Assembly (NCBI RefSeq): GCF_011516835.1
Contig: NZ_WOTB01000002.1
Coordinates: forward strand, 186,001-250,000
DNA: 64,000 nt
Reading direction: 5' to 3'
From: Acetobacter musti
GTDB lineage: Bacteria; Pseudomonadota; Alphaproteobacteria; Acetobacterales; Acetobacteraceae
In this document: positions 10,698-18,799 of the stretch, piece after piece
Position numbering within the stretch: position 1 is the stretch's first letter
Layout of the letters: every line of letters starts with the position of its first letter
Program-made: the position numbers and the translations under genes
Notes under the pieces: generated by a model
Seen by the model: only the letters and a program-made list of their open reading frames with translations
Databases searched by the model: none
What the model was told of the DNA's origin: nothing

Positions 10698-11180
10698 ATG
10701 GCCGGGGAAGAGAGCGCGACGCGCATCAGTGATCTCGACTCCCATGTCGGTGCCCGCATCCGTCTGCGCCGCACGATGCTCGGGATGTCGCAGGAGAAAC
10801 TGGGTGAGGCGATCGGCCTGACGTTCCAGCAGATTCAGAAATACGAGCGTGGCGCCAATCGCGTCAGCGCCTCGCGCCTGTTCGACATCGCGAAGGTGCT
10901 CGATGTCCCGATCGGCTTCTTTTACGACGACATGCCGCTCGACCCCGCCGCGATCCCGCCGGTGTCGCCAGCCGTCGTAACGGGATTCGCGGAGGCCCAG
11001 CAAAGCTTCGGCGGTCCGCCCATGACCGCCCCGCCGTCATCGGCCTCTCTGGATGCCGGCGTCCTGAACCGGCGCGAGACTCTCGATCTCGTGCGGGCCT
11101 ATTACCGGATTCCGGACACCGGAGTCCGCAAACGCGTGCTGGACCTTATCCGGTCGATGGCGCCAGCCGAAGAGACCTGA
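10698..11180 (+). CDS. XRE-family helix-turn-helix regulator
   Basis: 160 aa, start preceded by ggag. Residues about 14-75 are a Cro/CI helix-turn-helix: 'IRLRRTMLGMSQEKLGEAIGLTFQQIQKYERGANRVSASRLFDIAKVL'. The Pro-rich linker and a C-terminal helix ('LDLVRAYYRIPDTGVRKRVLDLIRSM') match a group common in alphaproteobacteria, where it often lies near lnt and metK. Here metK is absent and a repeat-filled gap follows. Regulated genes are unknown. Confidence 0.85.
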   Translation: MAGEESATRISDLDSHVGARIRLRRTMLGMSQEKLGEAIGLTFQQIQKYERGANRVSASRLFDIAKVLDVPIGFFYDDMPLDPAAIPPVSPAVVTGFAEAQQSFGGPPMTAPPSSASLDAGVLNRRETLDLVRAYYRIPDTGVRKRVLDLIRSMAPAEET

Positions 11181-11218
11181 CAGACCATTCTGTCAGTGGT
11201 TCTCTGAAGCCTTAAATG

Positions 11219-11460
11219 CCTGAAAAATTTCATAAAAAACTGATAATGCTACGTTTTTTGTATCCCAATCATCTGCGCAGTTCAGCCGGATTCAAAAAGC
11301 ACCCCACAACAAACCTTTGAAAAATAAAAGTTTTTGGGTGCCGCCTTTTTTCAAAAAGGCGGCGTCTTCTGAATCTTCCTGAACAATACTCCACAAATAA
11401 CAGGAAATTTCACAATCAGGCTTTTGCAACAGTCTCTGAGTTTCAAAAGCCCGTATAGTT
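11219..11460. repeat. Long intergenic repeat element with module B palindrome
   Basis: The segment is related over about 220 bases to 49290-49496: both carry a 'cataa-aactgat' block, a tttttcg/tccc block, then module B (11320-11373, 'aaataaaagtttttgggtg' plus the palindrome gccgccttttttc/aaaaaggcggc) and end with a 'gcaacagtct' border. It could act as a bidirectional terminator after the XRE gene, but its recurrence points to a dispersed repeat or MITE-like element. It has no coding capacity. Confidence 0.65.
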
Positions 11461-11558
11461 TCCCGATCCGTCCGGCGCGACGTTTCGGGGATCGGCTGCA
11501 GTCCCTCAGATCTCCGGTTTGTTAAGAGCATCATGGGTTTGAGTCCGTGGGCGGAGCC

Positions 11559-11620
11559 GGTTTCGGGGCTTTGCCCCGAGCCCCACAAAGGGACACGGTC
11601 CCTTTGATCCCGGTTTGTTA
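11559..11620 (+). repeat. Module A palindromic intergenic repeat, copy 1
   Basis: A 62-base GC-rich element containing two internal palindromes, cggggc-tttg-ccccg and aaaggga-cacgg-tcccttt, ending in 'gatcccggtttgtta'. Nearly the same sequence recurs, in either orientation, at 20517-20580, 25055-25119, 30357-30420 and 53155-53220, and in decayed form at 1644-1708. The copies occupy non-coding gaps. It lies between the XRE gene and the DUF551 gene. Confidence 0.8.
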
Positions 11621-11650
11621 CAATACCCGGGATCTTAAACCGCTACATCA

Positions 11651-12001
11651 TCAGCCGGGCGGGGGAGGCGGAACAGGCATCCAGTGCGTCGGCGTGGCGC
11701 GTGGCGCGGTCCGCCACTGCCGGTCCTGAACATCCCATTTGTCCAGCCAGACATAATCGCCCCGTCCCGTCATGCGGTGAAACAGCAGAACCGCACTCCC
11801 GTCCCGTGGCACGGATGTGATCGGACGCCAGAGATGGCCCACGAACGCATTCAGCGCGAGCTGCATCCGGGTGCGGTAATGCGTCTGCGCCTTGGGGTCG
11901 AGATCGTCCCAGGAAGCATCGCAGTAATCGTAATACGCCCGGGCCGCGCCTTCGAGCTGGTCCTGAGAAATAAGGTGACGGGTATCATGGCGCCGCGGCA
12001 T
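11651..12001 (-). CDS. DUF551-like domain protein
   Basis: 116 aa. The C-terminal half reads 'LWRPITSVPRDGSAVLLFHR...WRTAPRATPTHWMPVPPPPPG', the W-x-P-I...dG...VLL...THWMPLP pattern of DUF551 proteins, which are often found in phages. The N-terminal half is a charged helical extension. No other phage genes are nearby. The function is unknown. An upstream minus-strand frame (11985-12461) overlaps its start and might be co-transcribed. Confidence 0.6.
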   Translation of the reverse strand: MPRRHDTRHLISQDQLEGAARAYYDYCDASWDDLDPKAQTHYRTRMQLALNAFVGHLWRPITSVPRDGSAVLLFHRMTGRGDYVWLDKWDVQDRQWRTAPRATPTHWMPVPPPPPG

Positions 12002-12461
12002 GGCTGTCTGGCTCTCCTGGGGATGCGGTCCGCACCGGCGGACGATAAAAGTCCGCTTCTGGTCCTGGTTCCTGCGTCAGTGGCGAGAGCAGCCGGACCG
12101 CAATATCGCCACCAGAGCGCATTGCCTGACCGGGTATCGCCTCAATCATCAGACCGGATATGGCAGCGCCATACGGGACACGCAACGCGCGATGAGGAAT
12201 TTCCAGTCGGCAGGGCGCCCTCCGGGCCGGAACAGTGCCCCGGTCTCCGGTGAACAACGCACCGATCTGTCCCGCTCCCGACCGCGCAACCAGGATCAGG
12301 AAAAGATTTTCTGCCAGAAATATCCGTGCCCAAGGTGTTTCGCCGTGACCTGGTCGAGCGAACCGTTTAGAGCCGGACGGGTAAATATTACTGGAATCGG
12401 AATGGGGGCCATCAATGGCAGGCAGTGTCAATAAAGTCATTCTGGTCGGAAATTTAGGCAA
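11985..12461 (-). CDS. Possible hypothetical ORF antisense to the ssb leader
   Basis: A 158-codon frame that fills the otherwise empty 413-base gap upstream of ssb and runs 17 bases into the start of the DUF551 gene. Its C-terminal half ('RLEIPHRALRVPYGAAISGLMI', 'GGDIAVRLLSPLTQEPG') reads like a real protein, but the only ATGs lie inside or against the ssb start. The true start may be an internal TTG, or the frame may be a decayed gene. No family recognised. Confidence 0.3.
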   Translation of the reverse strand: MPKFPTRMTLLTLPAIDGPHSDSSNIYPSGSKRFARPGHGETPWARIFLAENLFLILVARSGAGQIGALFTGDRGTVPARRAPCRLEIPHRALRVPYGAAISGLMIEAIPGQAMRSGGDIAVRLLSPLTQEPGPEADFYRPPVRTASPGEPDSHAAAP

Positions 12462-12963
12462 GGACCCTGAAATCCGTTCGAGTCAGAACGGACAGAAAAT
12501 CGCCTCCTTCTCCGTCGCGACCAGCGACACATGGAATGACCGCGCATCGGGCGAGCGCCGCGAGCGCACCGAATGGCATCGCGTCGTCGTGTTCAACGAA
12601 CGGCTGGCGGACGTGGTCGAGCGCTTCGTGAAAAAAGGCCGGAAAGTCTACCTCGAAGGCACGCTGCAGACCCGTAAATGGACGGATCAGTCCGGTCAGG
12701 AGCGATACACAACAGAAGTCGTGCTCGACCGGTTCCGTGGCGAACTGGTGCTTCTCGACGGCCGTGGCGGATCGGAAGGCGGCGAGGGCGGCGGATACAG
12801 CGGCGGTGGATCATATGGCGGAGGCACGCCGTCCGGCGGTGGCTATGGCGGCGGATCTTCAGCGCCGCGCCAGATTGGCGCACCCCGCGGCGGAGCGCCC
12901 GCATCACCCGGCGGCTGGGACGCACCGGGCGGCAGCGACCTCGACGACGAAATTCCGTTCTGA
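12415..12963 (+). CDS. ssb: Single-stranded DNA-binding protein
   Basis: 182 aa. The OB-fold (residues about 1-110) begins 'MAGSVNKVILVGNLGKDPEIR' and includes 'TEWHRVVVFNERLADVVERFVKKG' and 'VYLEGTLQTRKW'. A Gly/Ser-rich linker follows and the protein ends in the acidic tip 'DLDDEIPF' that docks repair and replication partners. It coats single-stranded DNA as a tetramer. In many alphaproteobacteria uvrA is divergent from ssb; that is not the case here. No SOS box was recognised upstream. Confidence 0.97.
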   Translation: MAGSVNKVILVGNLGKDPEIRSSQNGQKIASFSVATSDTWNDRASGERRERTEWHRVVVFNERLADVVERFVKKGRKVYLEGTLQTRKWTDQSGQERYTTEVVLDRFRGELVLLDGRGGSEGGEGGGYSGGGSYGGGTPSGGGYGGGSSAPRQIGAPRGGAPASPGGWDAPGGSDLDDEIPF

Positions 12964-12995
12964 GTTCCGGGTTTCTGAGCCAGACGCGGCTGATC

Positions 12996-13085
12996 CGGAG
13001 ATTTCCCGGCCAGAAATCTCCGGGTCACAGATCTCCGGACCAGAAATCTCCGCGTCAGAGTATCCCGCGCCGGAAGTTTCAGACA
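12996..13085. repeat. 15-bp tandem minisatellite downstream of ssb
   Basis: Six consecutive 15-bp units fill 12996-13085. Units two to four are cagaaatctccgggt, cacagatctccggac and cagaaatctccgcgt; flanking units are more diverged. The period preserves reading frames (pentapeptides such as P-E-I-S-G on the plus strand), but no clear gene covers it. A related 15-bp array lies at the 5' end of the neighbouring heptosyltransferase gene (14486-14545). Confidence 0.75.
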
Positions 13086-13146
13086 ACAGCCCGGCCCGGC
13101 GAAAAACCGGCCGGGCTCCGGAATCCCGGACCCCGGCCAGCCATCC

Positions 13147-14583
13147 TCATGCGGGCTGGCGCGCCGGCGCCCTGACCCGCTTTCCGGATTTCGGAACCTC
13201 ATCAGCCACGATCCCGGAGGATGTCTGAACAGGCTCCTTCACAGGAAAACCCGGAATCGTACGGATGACCCGCATGACATTCTCAACCGTGATGAGCCGG
13301 GTACATTCAAACTGACGCGGCGTGCCCGCATGGCGCGGACACCACAGAAAATCCTTGTGATCGAAGCGATGGGCCGGATCGTTCCAGCAGGAATTGCAGG
13401 AATGCCAGTTCACGACCCGCCATGGCGTATGGAATTCATTTGTCGGATGCGTGAAGCCCGAGATCATGACAACCCTGCAGCCCGCCGCCCAGGCCAGCCA
13501 TGACAGGCCACTGGAAAGCCCGATGAAAAACTCCGCGTGACGCAGCCAGCGGACGCGCTCCGCAAGCGGCCGGTCTCCCGTCTGGTCCTCGGCGCCATGC
13601 GGGATCTGATTCCATACGATCCCCGCGCCATGAACCGGTTTCTGATCGATGCAGATAACCCGGTAGCCGCTGTCCCTGAGAAACCGGATGATCTGACGCC
13701 ACCCGTCCGGATTGTTCCAGTATTTGCACTGGGAACTGCTCTGCGTCGCAATGCACACATACGGCTCTTCAATCGGCCGGGACGGATCGTCGTCCGCCGC
13801 CATCTCAGGACGCTCCTCGGTCGGATCGACGCCGAGAATATATCCCGCCGTCCGGTGCAGACCGACCAGCCGGAAATCGCTCGGCTGCCACACCGCGGCG
13901 GCATCATCGAAAAACAGGCCGAGCGTATAGGTGGCGTAAAATGTCTTCAGCACCTCTTCTTTTTCGACCTCTTCCGGTGACATGAACCGGATATGCGGAT
14001 AGGCGCTCTCGAAAAGCGGGCTGATCAGCTTCGACATCGCGCAGGTCAGCCGGCAGCCATGCACGTCAGCAAAGCGCGCGACATAGGGAAACCAGCCCAT
14101 CGTATCGCCCAGAGTGCCGACAGGAACCTGGATCAGCACGTCCCGGTCCCGGCAGTCGAGCTCGTGAGAAAAGACCTTTCCGGCCGCGTCGTACACTTCA
14201 ATGCCAAAGCGGACATAAAACCGCTTGGCACTGTTGACCGTCGCCTTGCCGGCTTTCGTCTCGAACAGAATATTGCCGGTATCGAGATCGCGCAGCCTGA
14301 TCGTCCAGGCCCCTTCCGGCAGCTGCACGCGGCACCCAAGGTTGAAATCAAACCGGATACCGGCAGGGCCGGACTGGGTCGGGACCGGTGCCGGCGGAAC
14401 AAACGGACCCTTTTCAGCCTTTGCCTCGTCCGCCTGCGGTTCCGTCGTTCCGGCTCCGCCAGAACTGTTTTCCCCGGACCCCGCGCCGGAAATATCTGTG
14501 TCAGAAATGTCTGTGCCGGAGATGGAGGAAATCTCTCCGGTCGTCTGTCCCGTGTCCGGTCCCGGATTCTGTATTTCTGACAT
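13147..14583 (-). CDS. BAHT-type autotransporter O-heptosyltransferase
   Basis: 478 aa. An N-terminal Ser/Gly/Asp-rich segment (residues about 1-60) with pentapeptide repeats is followed by a beta-rich domain ('CRVQLPEGAWTIRLRDLDTG') and a GT-B glycosyltransferase ('VCIATQSSSQCKYWNNPDGW', 'FFIGLSSGLSWLAWAAGCRVVMISGF'). A four-cysteine finger, Cys396, Cys399, Cys415 and Cys427, resembles the iron finger of TibC/AAH. This family adds heptose from ADP-heptose to serines of strand-loop-strand autotransporter repeats. No autotransporter gene is in the window, so the acceptor is unknown. Confidence 0.82.
   Translation of the reverse strand: MSEIQNPGPDTGQTTGEISSISGTDISDTDISGAGSGENSSGGAGTTEPQADEAKAEKGPFVPPAPVPTQSGPAGIRFDFNLGCRVQLPEGAWTIRLRDLDTGNILFETKAGKATVNSAKRFYVRFGIEVYDAAGKVFSHELDCRDRDVLIQVPVGTLGDTMGWFPYVARFADVHGCRLTCAMSKLISPLFESAYPHIRFMSPEEVEKEEVLKTFYATYTLGLFFDDAAAVWQPSDFRLVGLHRTAGYILGVDPTEERPEMAADDDPSRPIEEPYVCIATQSSSQCKYWNNPDGWRQIIRFLRDSGYRVICIDQKPVHGAGIVWNQIPHGAEDQTGDRPLAERVRWLRHAEFFIGLSSGLSWLAWAAGCRVVMISGFTHPTNEFHTPWRVVNWHSCNSCWNDPAHRFDHKDFLWCPRHAGTPRQFECTRLITVENVMRVIRTIPGFPVKEPVQTSSGIVADEVPKSGKRVRAPARQPA
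14486..14545. repeat. 15-bp in-frame tandem repeat in the heptosyltransferase N-terminus
   Basis: Units ccggaaatatctgtg, tcagaaatgtctgtg and ccggagatggaggaa, then a partial unit, encode repeats like I-S-G-T-D / I-S-D-T-D on the minus strand. The unit resembles the array at 12996-13085 on the other side of the same gene. Confidence 0.7.
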
Positions 14584-14701
14584 GCCGCTCTGATTGCCCG
14601 TTTATTTCATGCACTGGTCCTGCACGCCGAAACCGCAGGATGAATGGAAGTCGATTCAAATCTGTTGCAGGGCAGGAAATCAGAGCACCGGGCTTAAAGG
14701 T

Positions 14702-15265
14702 TTACGGCTCTCCCGCCGCACCCCATGCACCCGTCGCGTCACGTCCCTTTCCCGGCTGCCCACCATAAGTATCGTAGGTGAACGAACCGTTATACGGCGG
14801 CGTAACCGGTGTATCGACCCGCACAGGCACACCGAAAATATCGAACTGCCGGGCCGTTGAACTGGCCGATCTCGGCATCTGCTGCGCATCGACCATCGTG
14901 CGGCTGCTCGTGGGCCTGACCGCCAGAACGGCATCGGAATGCGCCGCAAGCGTAACATCGAAATCTTCCACCGGCTCGTAGCCCGGCGGCGGAGGCGGCG
15001 CCGTTTCCTGTGACTCCAGTGATTTGGGCGCATCCGTCTGTGCCGCCGGTGCCGCAGCGGCTGTGCTGCGACCGTATCGACCGGAACGGCGCGTATGTCC
15101 GGATTTCTGTGTTCCGGAAAGATCCGAACTCTGCGACAGGGACGTGTCGGTCGGCCGGAGAGCCGGCTCCGCCGCCCGCGCGGCAGCCGGAAACGCCATA
15201 CCGCCGGCAGTCGTGCCGACGCTCAGTGCGGCAATGACTGCAATGCCGGGTAGTGATTTTTTCAT
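14702..15265 (-). CDS. Exported hypothetical protein
   Basis: 187 aa from an ATG at 15265 ('MKKSLPGIAVIAALSVGTT'). The first 31 residues form a Sec signal peptide ending 'AAARA|AEP'. The mature part is Ser/Thr/Ala/Pro-rich, with 'PPPPPGYEPVEDFDVTL' and a Gly/Tyr-rich tail. No family recognised. It lies 118 bases upstream of the heptosyltransferase on the same strand, so the two may be co-transcribed. It lacks an obvious passenger or barrel domain and is not itself an autotransporter. Confidence 0.7.
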   Translation of the reverse strand: MKKSLPGIAVIAALSVGTTAGGMAFPAAARAAEPALRPTDTSLSQSSDLSGTQKSGHTRRSGRYGRSTAAAAPAAQTDAPKSLESQETAPPPPPGYEPVEDFDVTLAAHSDAVLAVRPTSSRTMVDAQQMPRSASSTARQFDIFGVPVRVDTPVTPPYNGSFTYDTYGGQPGKGRDATGAWGAAGEP

Positions 15266-15529
15266 GGATCGACCCGCTGTACTCATCAGGGAGACAAAAG
15301 AACCCGGTTCCCGGAACGCCCGCCGGAAGCTGGTGGAGCAACGCGCCGCAACCGGGAGCGCCGTAACAGATGATGCGTGGAACATGGCGACCCTCCTCAG
15401 CGTTCCATAACAGAGTCGAACGCGCAACGCTTGCGGTCAATGAGTGTTTCCGCGAACCTGTCATGGTCTGGCGCGCTATTCATCATAAGCGCCGGATAAG
15501 CGCCAGTGTGACACAGGACGACAAGCACA

Positions 15530-16384
15530 ATGACACCAGTTACGGGAAGCCAGCTCGCTCCGCTGGCTCTGACAGACGGGCAGATCATGGAGCTCGAACG
15601 CGCTCTGAACCAGGTCGAGGCAGGGCGCGGAGTACTGGTCCGGCTGGCGGATCTGATGGGCGGCGCCGTCGGCCACGCAACCCGTCTCGGAATGCGCGGC
15701 CTCGGCATGACACCGGCCGTTCAGGACAAACTGCGTGGAATCGCCGAAACCGCGATCACACGCGCTTTCGACGTGGCCGTCCTGGGACTCACAGGGCCAT
15801 CCGACACCCCGCGCCCGGCAGAAACCGGGGAAGACAACATTGTTCCGGGAAAAATCCGCGACCGCGCATTGCAGGCCGCCGTTGCGGTCTCCGGAGCCGT
15901 CGGCGGCTTCGCCGGCGTCATCGGACTCGCTCCCGATGTCGGTTTCACCACGCTGACGATCATGCGCGAAATCGCCCGTATCGCACGCGAGGAAGGCGAG
16001 GATCTCTCAACTCCCGATGCGCGGCGGGCCTGTCTTGAAGTCTTCGCGCTGAAAGCATTCCCGAATATCGGCGAAGGGCGCGAGAGCGAACTCGGTTACT
16101 TCTCGGCCCGCACCGTGCTGCGCGGCCGCCCGGTCGTCATGCTGATCTCCGAAGTCGCCTCCCATTACGGACTCGCACTCGGACACAAGCTTTCACTGCA
16201 ACTCATGCCGGTCGCGGGAGCGCTGTGCGGCGCATCGCTGAATGCCGCCTTCCTCGCTCATTACCAGGCGCTTGCCCGGGCTCATTTCACCATCCGCCGC
16301 CTTGAGCGCCAGCATGGCCCGGTCGTCCGCGACACAGCCGTCGCGCTGCGGGACGAGGCCGTCGCCCGGGCACGACCCGACTGA
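15530..16384 (+). CDS. EcsC-family protein
   Basis: 284 aa. The pattern 'LERALNQVEAGRGVLVRLADLMGG', a Gly/Ala-rich membrane-seeking helix ('AVAVSGAVGGFAGVIGLAPDVGFTTLTIMREIARIAREEGED') and 'CLEVFALKAFPNIGEGRESELGYFSAR' identify the EcsC protein family. Bacillus EcsC is linked to an ABC transporter and secretion, but in proteobacteria its role is unknown. No ABC transporter genes are adjacent. The gene stands alone between the divergent secreted-protein gene and a minus-strand small protein. Confidence 0.75.
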   Translation: MTPVTGSQLAPLALTDGQIMELERALNQVEAGRGVLVRLADLMGGAVGHATRLGMRGLGMTPAVQDKLRGIAETAITRAFDVAVLGLTGPSDTPRPAETGEDNIVPGKIRDRALQAAVAVSGAVGGFAGVIGLAPDVGFTTLTIMREIARIAREEGEDLSTPDARRACLEVFALKAFPNIGEGRESELGYFSARTVLRGRPVVMLISEVASHYGLALGHKLSLQLMPVAGALCGASLNAAFLAHYQALARAHFTIRRLERQHGPVVRDTAVALRDEAVARARPD

Positions 16385-16566
16385 CATCAGAGCACAGTCC
16401 GCCGGAGCGAAATGTCCGGTCGCGTCCCGATACGACGATGTGACGCACGACAATGTGATACAGAATGACGCAGCCGCGACATTGCCCGGCTCTGTGTTCA
16501 GTTGCGGCCCCGCCGAATGACCGGCTTATACGGCTGCCCGGCCATCCGTCACCCGGTTCGCTGCTA

Positions 16567-16719
16567 TCAGGCCTCGCGCACCGCGATCCATGCGGAAAAC
16601 AGCCCGAGTATCGTGTAGATCACCATCACCACAGATGCCGCCGGCGCATAATGCGGCGCCGCCAGACCGATGACCGCCGCCACGGCAATGCCGGTGAGCG
16701 ATGTCGCAAGCATGTGCAT
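16567..16719 (-). CDS. Small two-helix membrane protein (50 aa)
   Basis: Read from an ATG at 16719 preceded by a strong gaaaggag ribosome-binding site. The 50 residues form two hydrophobic stretches, 'LTGIAVAAVIGLAAP' and 'ASVVMVIYTILGLFSAWIAV', separated by 'HYAPA', and end in 'REA'. It looks like a small inner-membrane protein with both ends on the same side. It lies 47 bases downstream of the 2-hydroxyacid dehydrogenase on the same strand and may be its operon partner. The function is unknown. Confidence 0.65.
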   Translation of the reverse strand: MHMLATSLTGIAVAAVIGLAAPHYAPAASVVMVIYTILGLFSAWIAVREA

Positions 16720-16766
16720 CCGGACAAACTCCTTTCGGTAACGCGATTATGCGGCCTGTGCAGCCC

Positions 16767-17741
16767 TCACGCCGTGACAGGCGTAAGCAGCGGCCTGTTC
16801 TCAACTCTGGCCAGGACATTGTCGAGCGCAAGCATCCCCATGGCGGTGCGCGTCTCGATCGTGGCGCTGCCGACATGCGGCGTCATGAACACATTCGGCT
16901 CAGCCAGCAGGCGCGGGTCCGGGTTCGGTTCATTGCGGCATACATCGAGCCCCGCACCGAAGAGATGGCCGCTGTCCAGCGCCGCGATCAGCGCGTCCTC
17001 ATCGACGAGAACGCCCCGCGCGGCATTCACGAAAACCGCCCCCTTCGGAAGCAGCGCAAGCGTCTCCGCATTGATCAGCGAGGCCGATTCCGGATTGCCG
17101 GGAAGATGCAGCGACAGAATCTGGCAGTGCGGGAGCATGTCCCGAAGGTCCGCGAACCAGGTGGCGCCGTGTTCATCCTGCGGATCAAGGCGACGGCGGT
17201 TATGATACAGCACCTTCATGTCGAAGCCCTTCGCCCGCTTCGCCACGGCCTGACCGATCCGGCCCATCCCGATAATGCCCAGCGTCTTGCCACTCACCCG
17301 GACCCCGAGCAGCTCATCCATGGCGAGCGTATGGCCCCAGCCATTCCGCATGATCTCAGTATAGGCTTTCACCCGGCGGGCTGCCGCGATGATCAGCATC
17401 ATCGCCAGATCCGCATTGCAGTCGGTCAGCACATCCGGCGTGTTGGTCACGGCAATGCCACGATCCAGAATGGCCTTCACATCCAGATGATCGAGGCCGA
17501 CGCTCACAGTGGCCACGATGCGCACGCTGTCCGGTATCCGCGCCACATCCGCGCCCCTGATCGCCGCATGATGCGTCACCAGAAGTCCTTCCGCCTTCCG
17601 TTCCGCCGCCAGCCGGAAAACCTCATCAGTGGAAAGCGGCGTCTCCGGCACCGGCGGCGCGTCGAACGCGCTGGCGATCCGATCTTCAACAGGCTGAGGC
17701 AGGCGTACGCTGCGAACGATACGGGGACGATTTACGGACAT
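16767..17741 (-). CDS. D-isomer-specific 2-hydroxyacid dehydrogenase (glyoxylate/2-ketogluconate reductase-like)
   Basis: 324 aa from an ATG at 17741 with ggag upstream. The NAD(P)-binding site is 'LGIIGMGRIGQAVAKRAKGFDMKVLYHNRR', where the Arg residues suggest NADPH preference. Active-site elements include 'NAARGVLVDEDALI', 'GLDVCRNEPNPDPRLL' and the catalytic His in 'FMTPHVGSAT'. This subgroup reduces glyoxylate, hydroxypyruvate or 2-ketogluconate; acetic acid bacteria use a cytosolic 2-ketogluconate reductase of this type, so that role is an inference. Confidence 0.87.
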   Translation of the reverse strand: MSVNRPRIVRSVRLPQPVEDRIASAFDAPPVPETPLSTDEVFRLAAERKAEGLLVTHHAAIRGADVARIPDSVRIVATVSVGLDHLDVKAILDRGIAVTNTPDVLTDCNADLAMMLIIAAARRVKAYTEIMRNGWGHTLAMDELLGVRVSGKTLGIIGMGRIGQAVAKRAKGFDMKVLYHNRRRLDPQDEHGATWFADLRDMLPHCQILSLHLPGNPESASLINAETLALLPKGAVFVNAARGVLVDEDALIAALDSGHLFGAGLDVCRNEPNPDPRLLAEPNVFMTPHVGSATIETRTAMGMLALDNVLARVENRPLLTPVTA

Positions 17742-17988
17742 GAACAGCTCCGGTCTGGCAAATACATCGGAAAACCTGCCGCCATCATAGGCAGCAGACA
17801 ATCAGCGTCGCAAACGATCCCGAAGGCCAGTCGTTGCGAAAGTGACGAAAGACCCGGACCGGACGGCGATCTGCAAAAACGGACATCGTGAAGGAAGCAG
17901 ATTCCAGGAAAAGCGGACACCGTGCAATCTGGTGTCGCAAAATGCACAACACGACGTTACATTAAAACATACTCATGACGGGGACCCG

Positions 17989-18660
17989 ATGGCTGCCGAT
18001 ATGGTGCTGACACCGGATGTGATGCTGCGGGCTTATTCCGTCGGGCTGTTCCCGATGGGCAGCAGCGATCATCCGGGCCGTCTCGACTGGTACGATCCCG
18101 ACCCGCGCGGCGTCATCCCGCTTTACGGTTTCCGTCTGCACCGGCGTCTCGCCCGTACGGCGCTCGGCAACACGTTCGAAATCACGGTGGACACCGCATT
18201 CGAAGAGACGATGCGTGCCTGCGCCGCCCCCGCGCCGGGCCGTGAGACAACCTGGATCACCGAAGACATCATCTCCCTCTTCTGCGCCCTGCACGAGGAC
18301 GGTTTCGCCCACAGCGTGGAAACGCGCCGCGACGGCAGACTGGTCGGCGGCCTGTACGGCGTCGCCCTGGGCAGCGCCTTCTTCGGAGAGAGCATGTTCA
18401 GCCGGCAGACGGACGCCTCCAAGGTGGCTCTCGTGCATCTCGTCGCCCGGCTGCGTCTGGGTCATTATCATCTGCTCGACACACAGTTCGGCACGTCCCA
18501 TCTGGCAGGATTCGGCGGAATCGAGATATCGGCATCCGAATACAAAGCCGCCCTGACGCGCACAATCAGAATGACGGCGCAGTGGGGACCGTTTTCCCGT
18601 GACGAGATCACCACCGAAATTCGCCGCATGCGCGAAGAGAGCCGGACACCCGAAGCCTGA
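17989..18660 (+). CDS. aat: Leucyl/phenylalanyl-tRNA--protein transferase
   Basis: 223 aa from an ATG at 17989. Family signatures include 'AYSVGLFPM', 'LDWYDPDPRGVIPL', 'GRETTWITEDI', 'AHSVETRRDGRLVGGLYGVALGSAFFGESMFS' and 'DTQFGTSHLAGFGG'. It attaches Leu or Phe to N-terminal Lys/Arg, marking proteins for ClpAP degradation (N-end rule). It starts divergently from the dehydrogenase across a 247-base gap. Confidence 0.95.
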   Translation: MAADMVLTPDVMLRAYSVGLFPMGSSDHPGRLDWYDPDPRGVIPLYGFRLHRRLARTALGNTFEITVDTAFEETMRACAAPAPGRETTWITEDIISLFCALHEDGFAHSVETRRDGRLVGGLYGVALGSAFFGESMFSRQTDASKVALVHLVARLRLGHYHLLDTQFGTSHLAGFGGIEISASEYKAALTRTIRMTAQWGPFSRDEITTEIRRMREESRTPEA

Positions 18661-18799
18661 CGCGCCCGCCGGAAGCCCGGCCGCCGTCAGATCCTTGTTT
18701 TCGCAGTCGTTTTTATCCCGCCGGTCATTTCATCTCATCGGGAACTGCTCTAACGATAAAGCGATTAAAGGGAATGCAGCCGGGATGGGAGCCTCGCCG

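Noticed and set aside
11320-11373. Simple rho-independent terminator of the XRE gene
   Set aside because: The hairpin could terminate transcription, but the same module with flanks recurs at 20424 and 49364, so it is better described as a dispersed repeat.
11651-12001. Prophage remnant
   Set aside because: A DUF551-like protein is often phage-borne, but no integrase, portal, capsid or att site is nearby.
12415-12480. SOS box at ssb
   Set aside because: No GTTC-N7-GTTC or close match was found in the upstream 200 bases.
12996-13085. CRISPR array
   Set aside because: Units are contiguous 15-bp repeats with no spacers and no cas genes.
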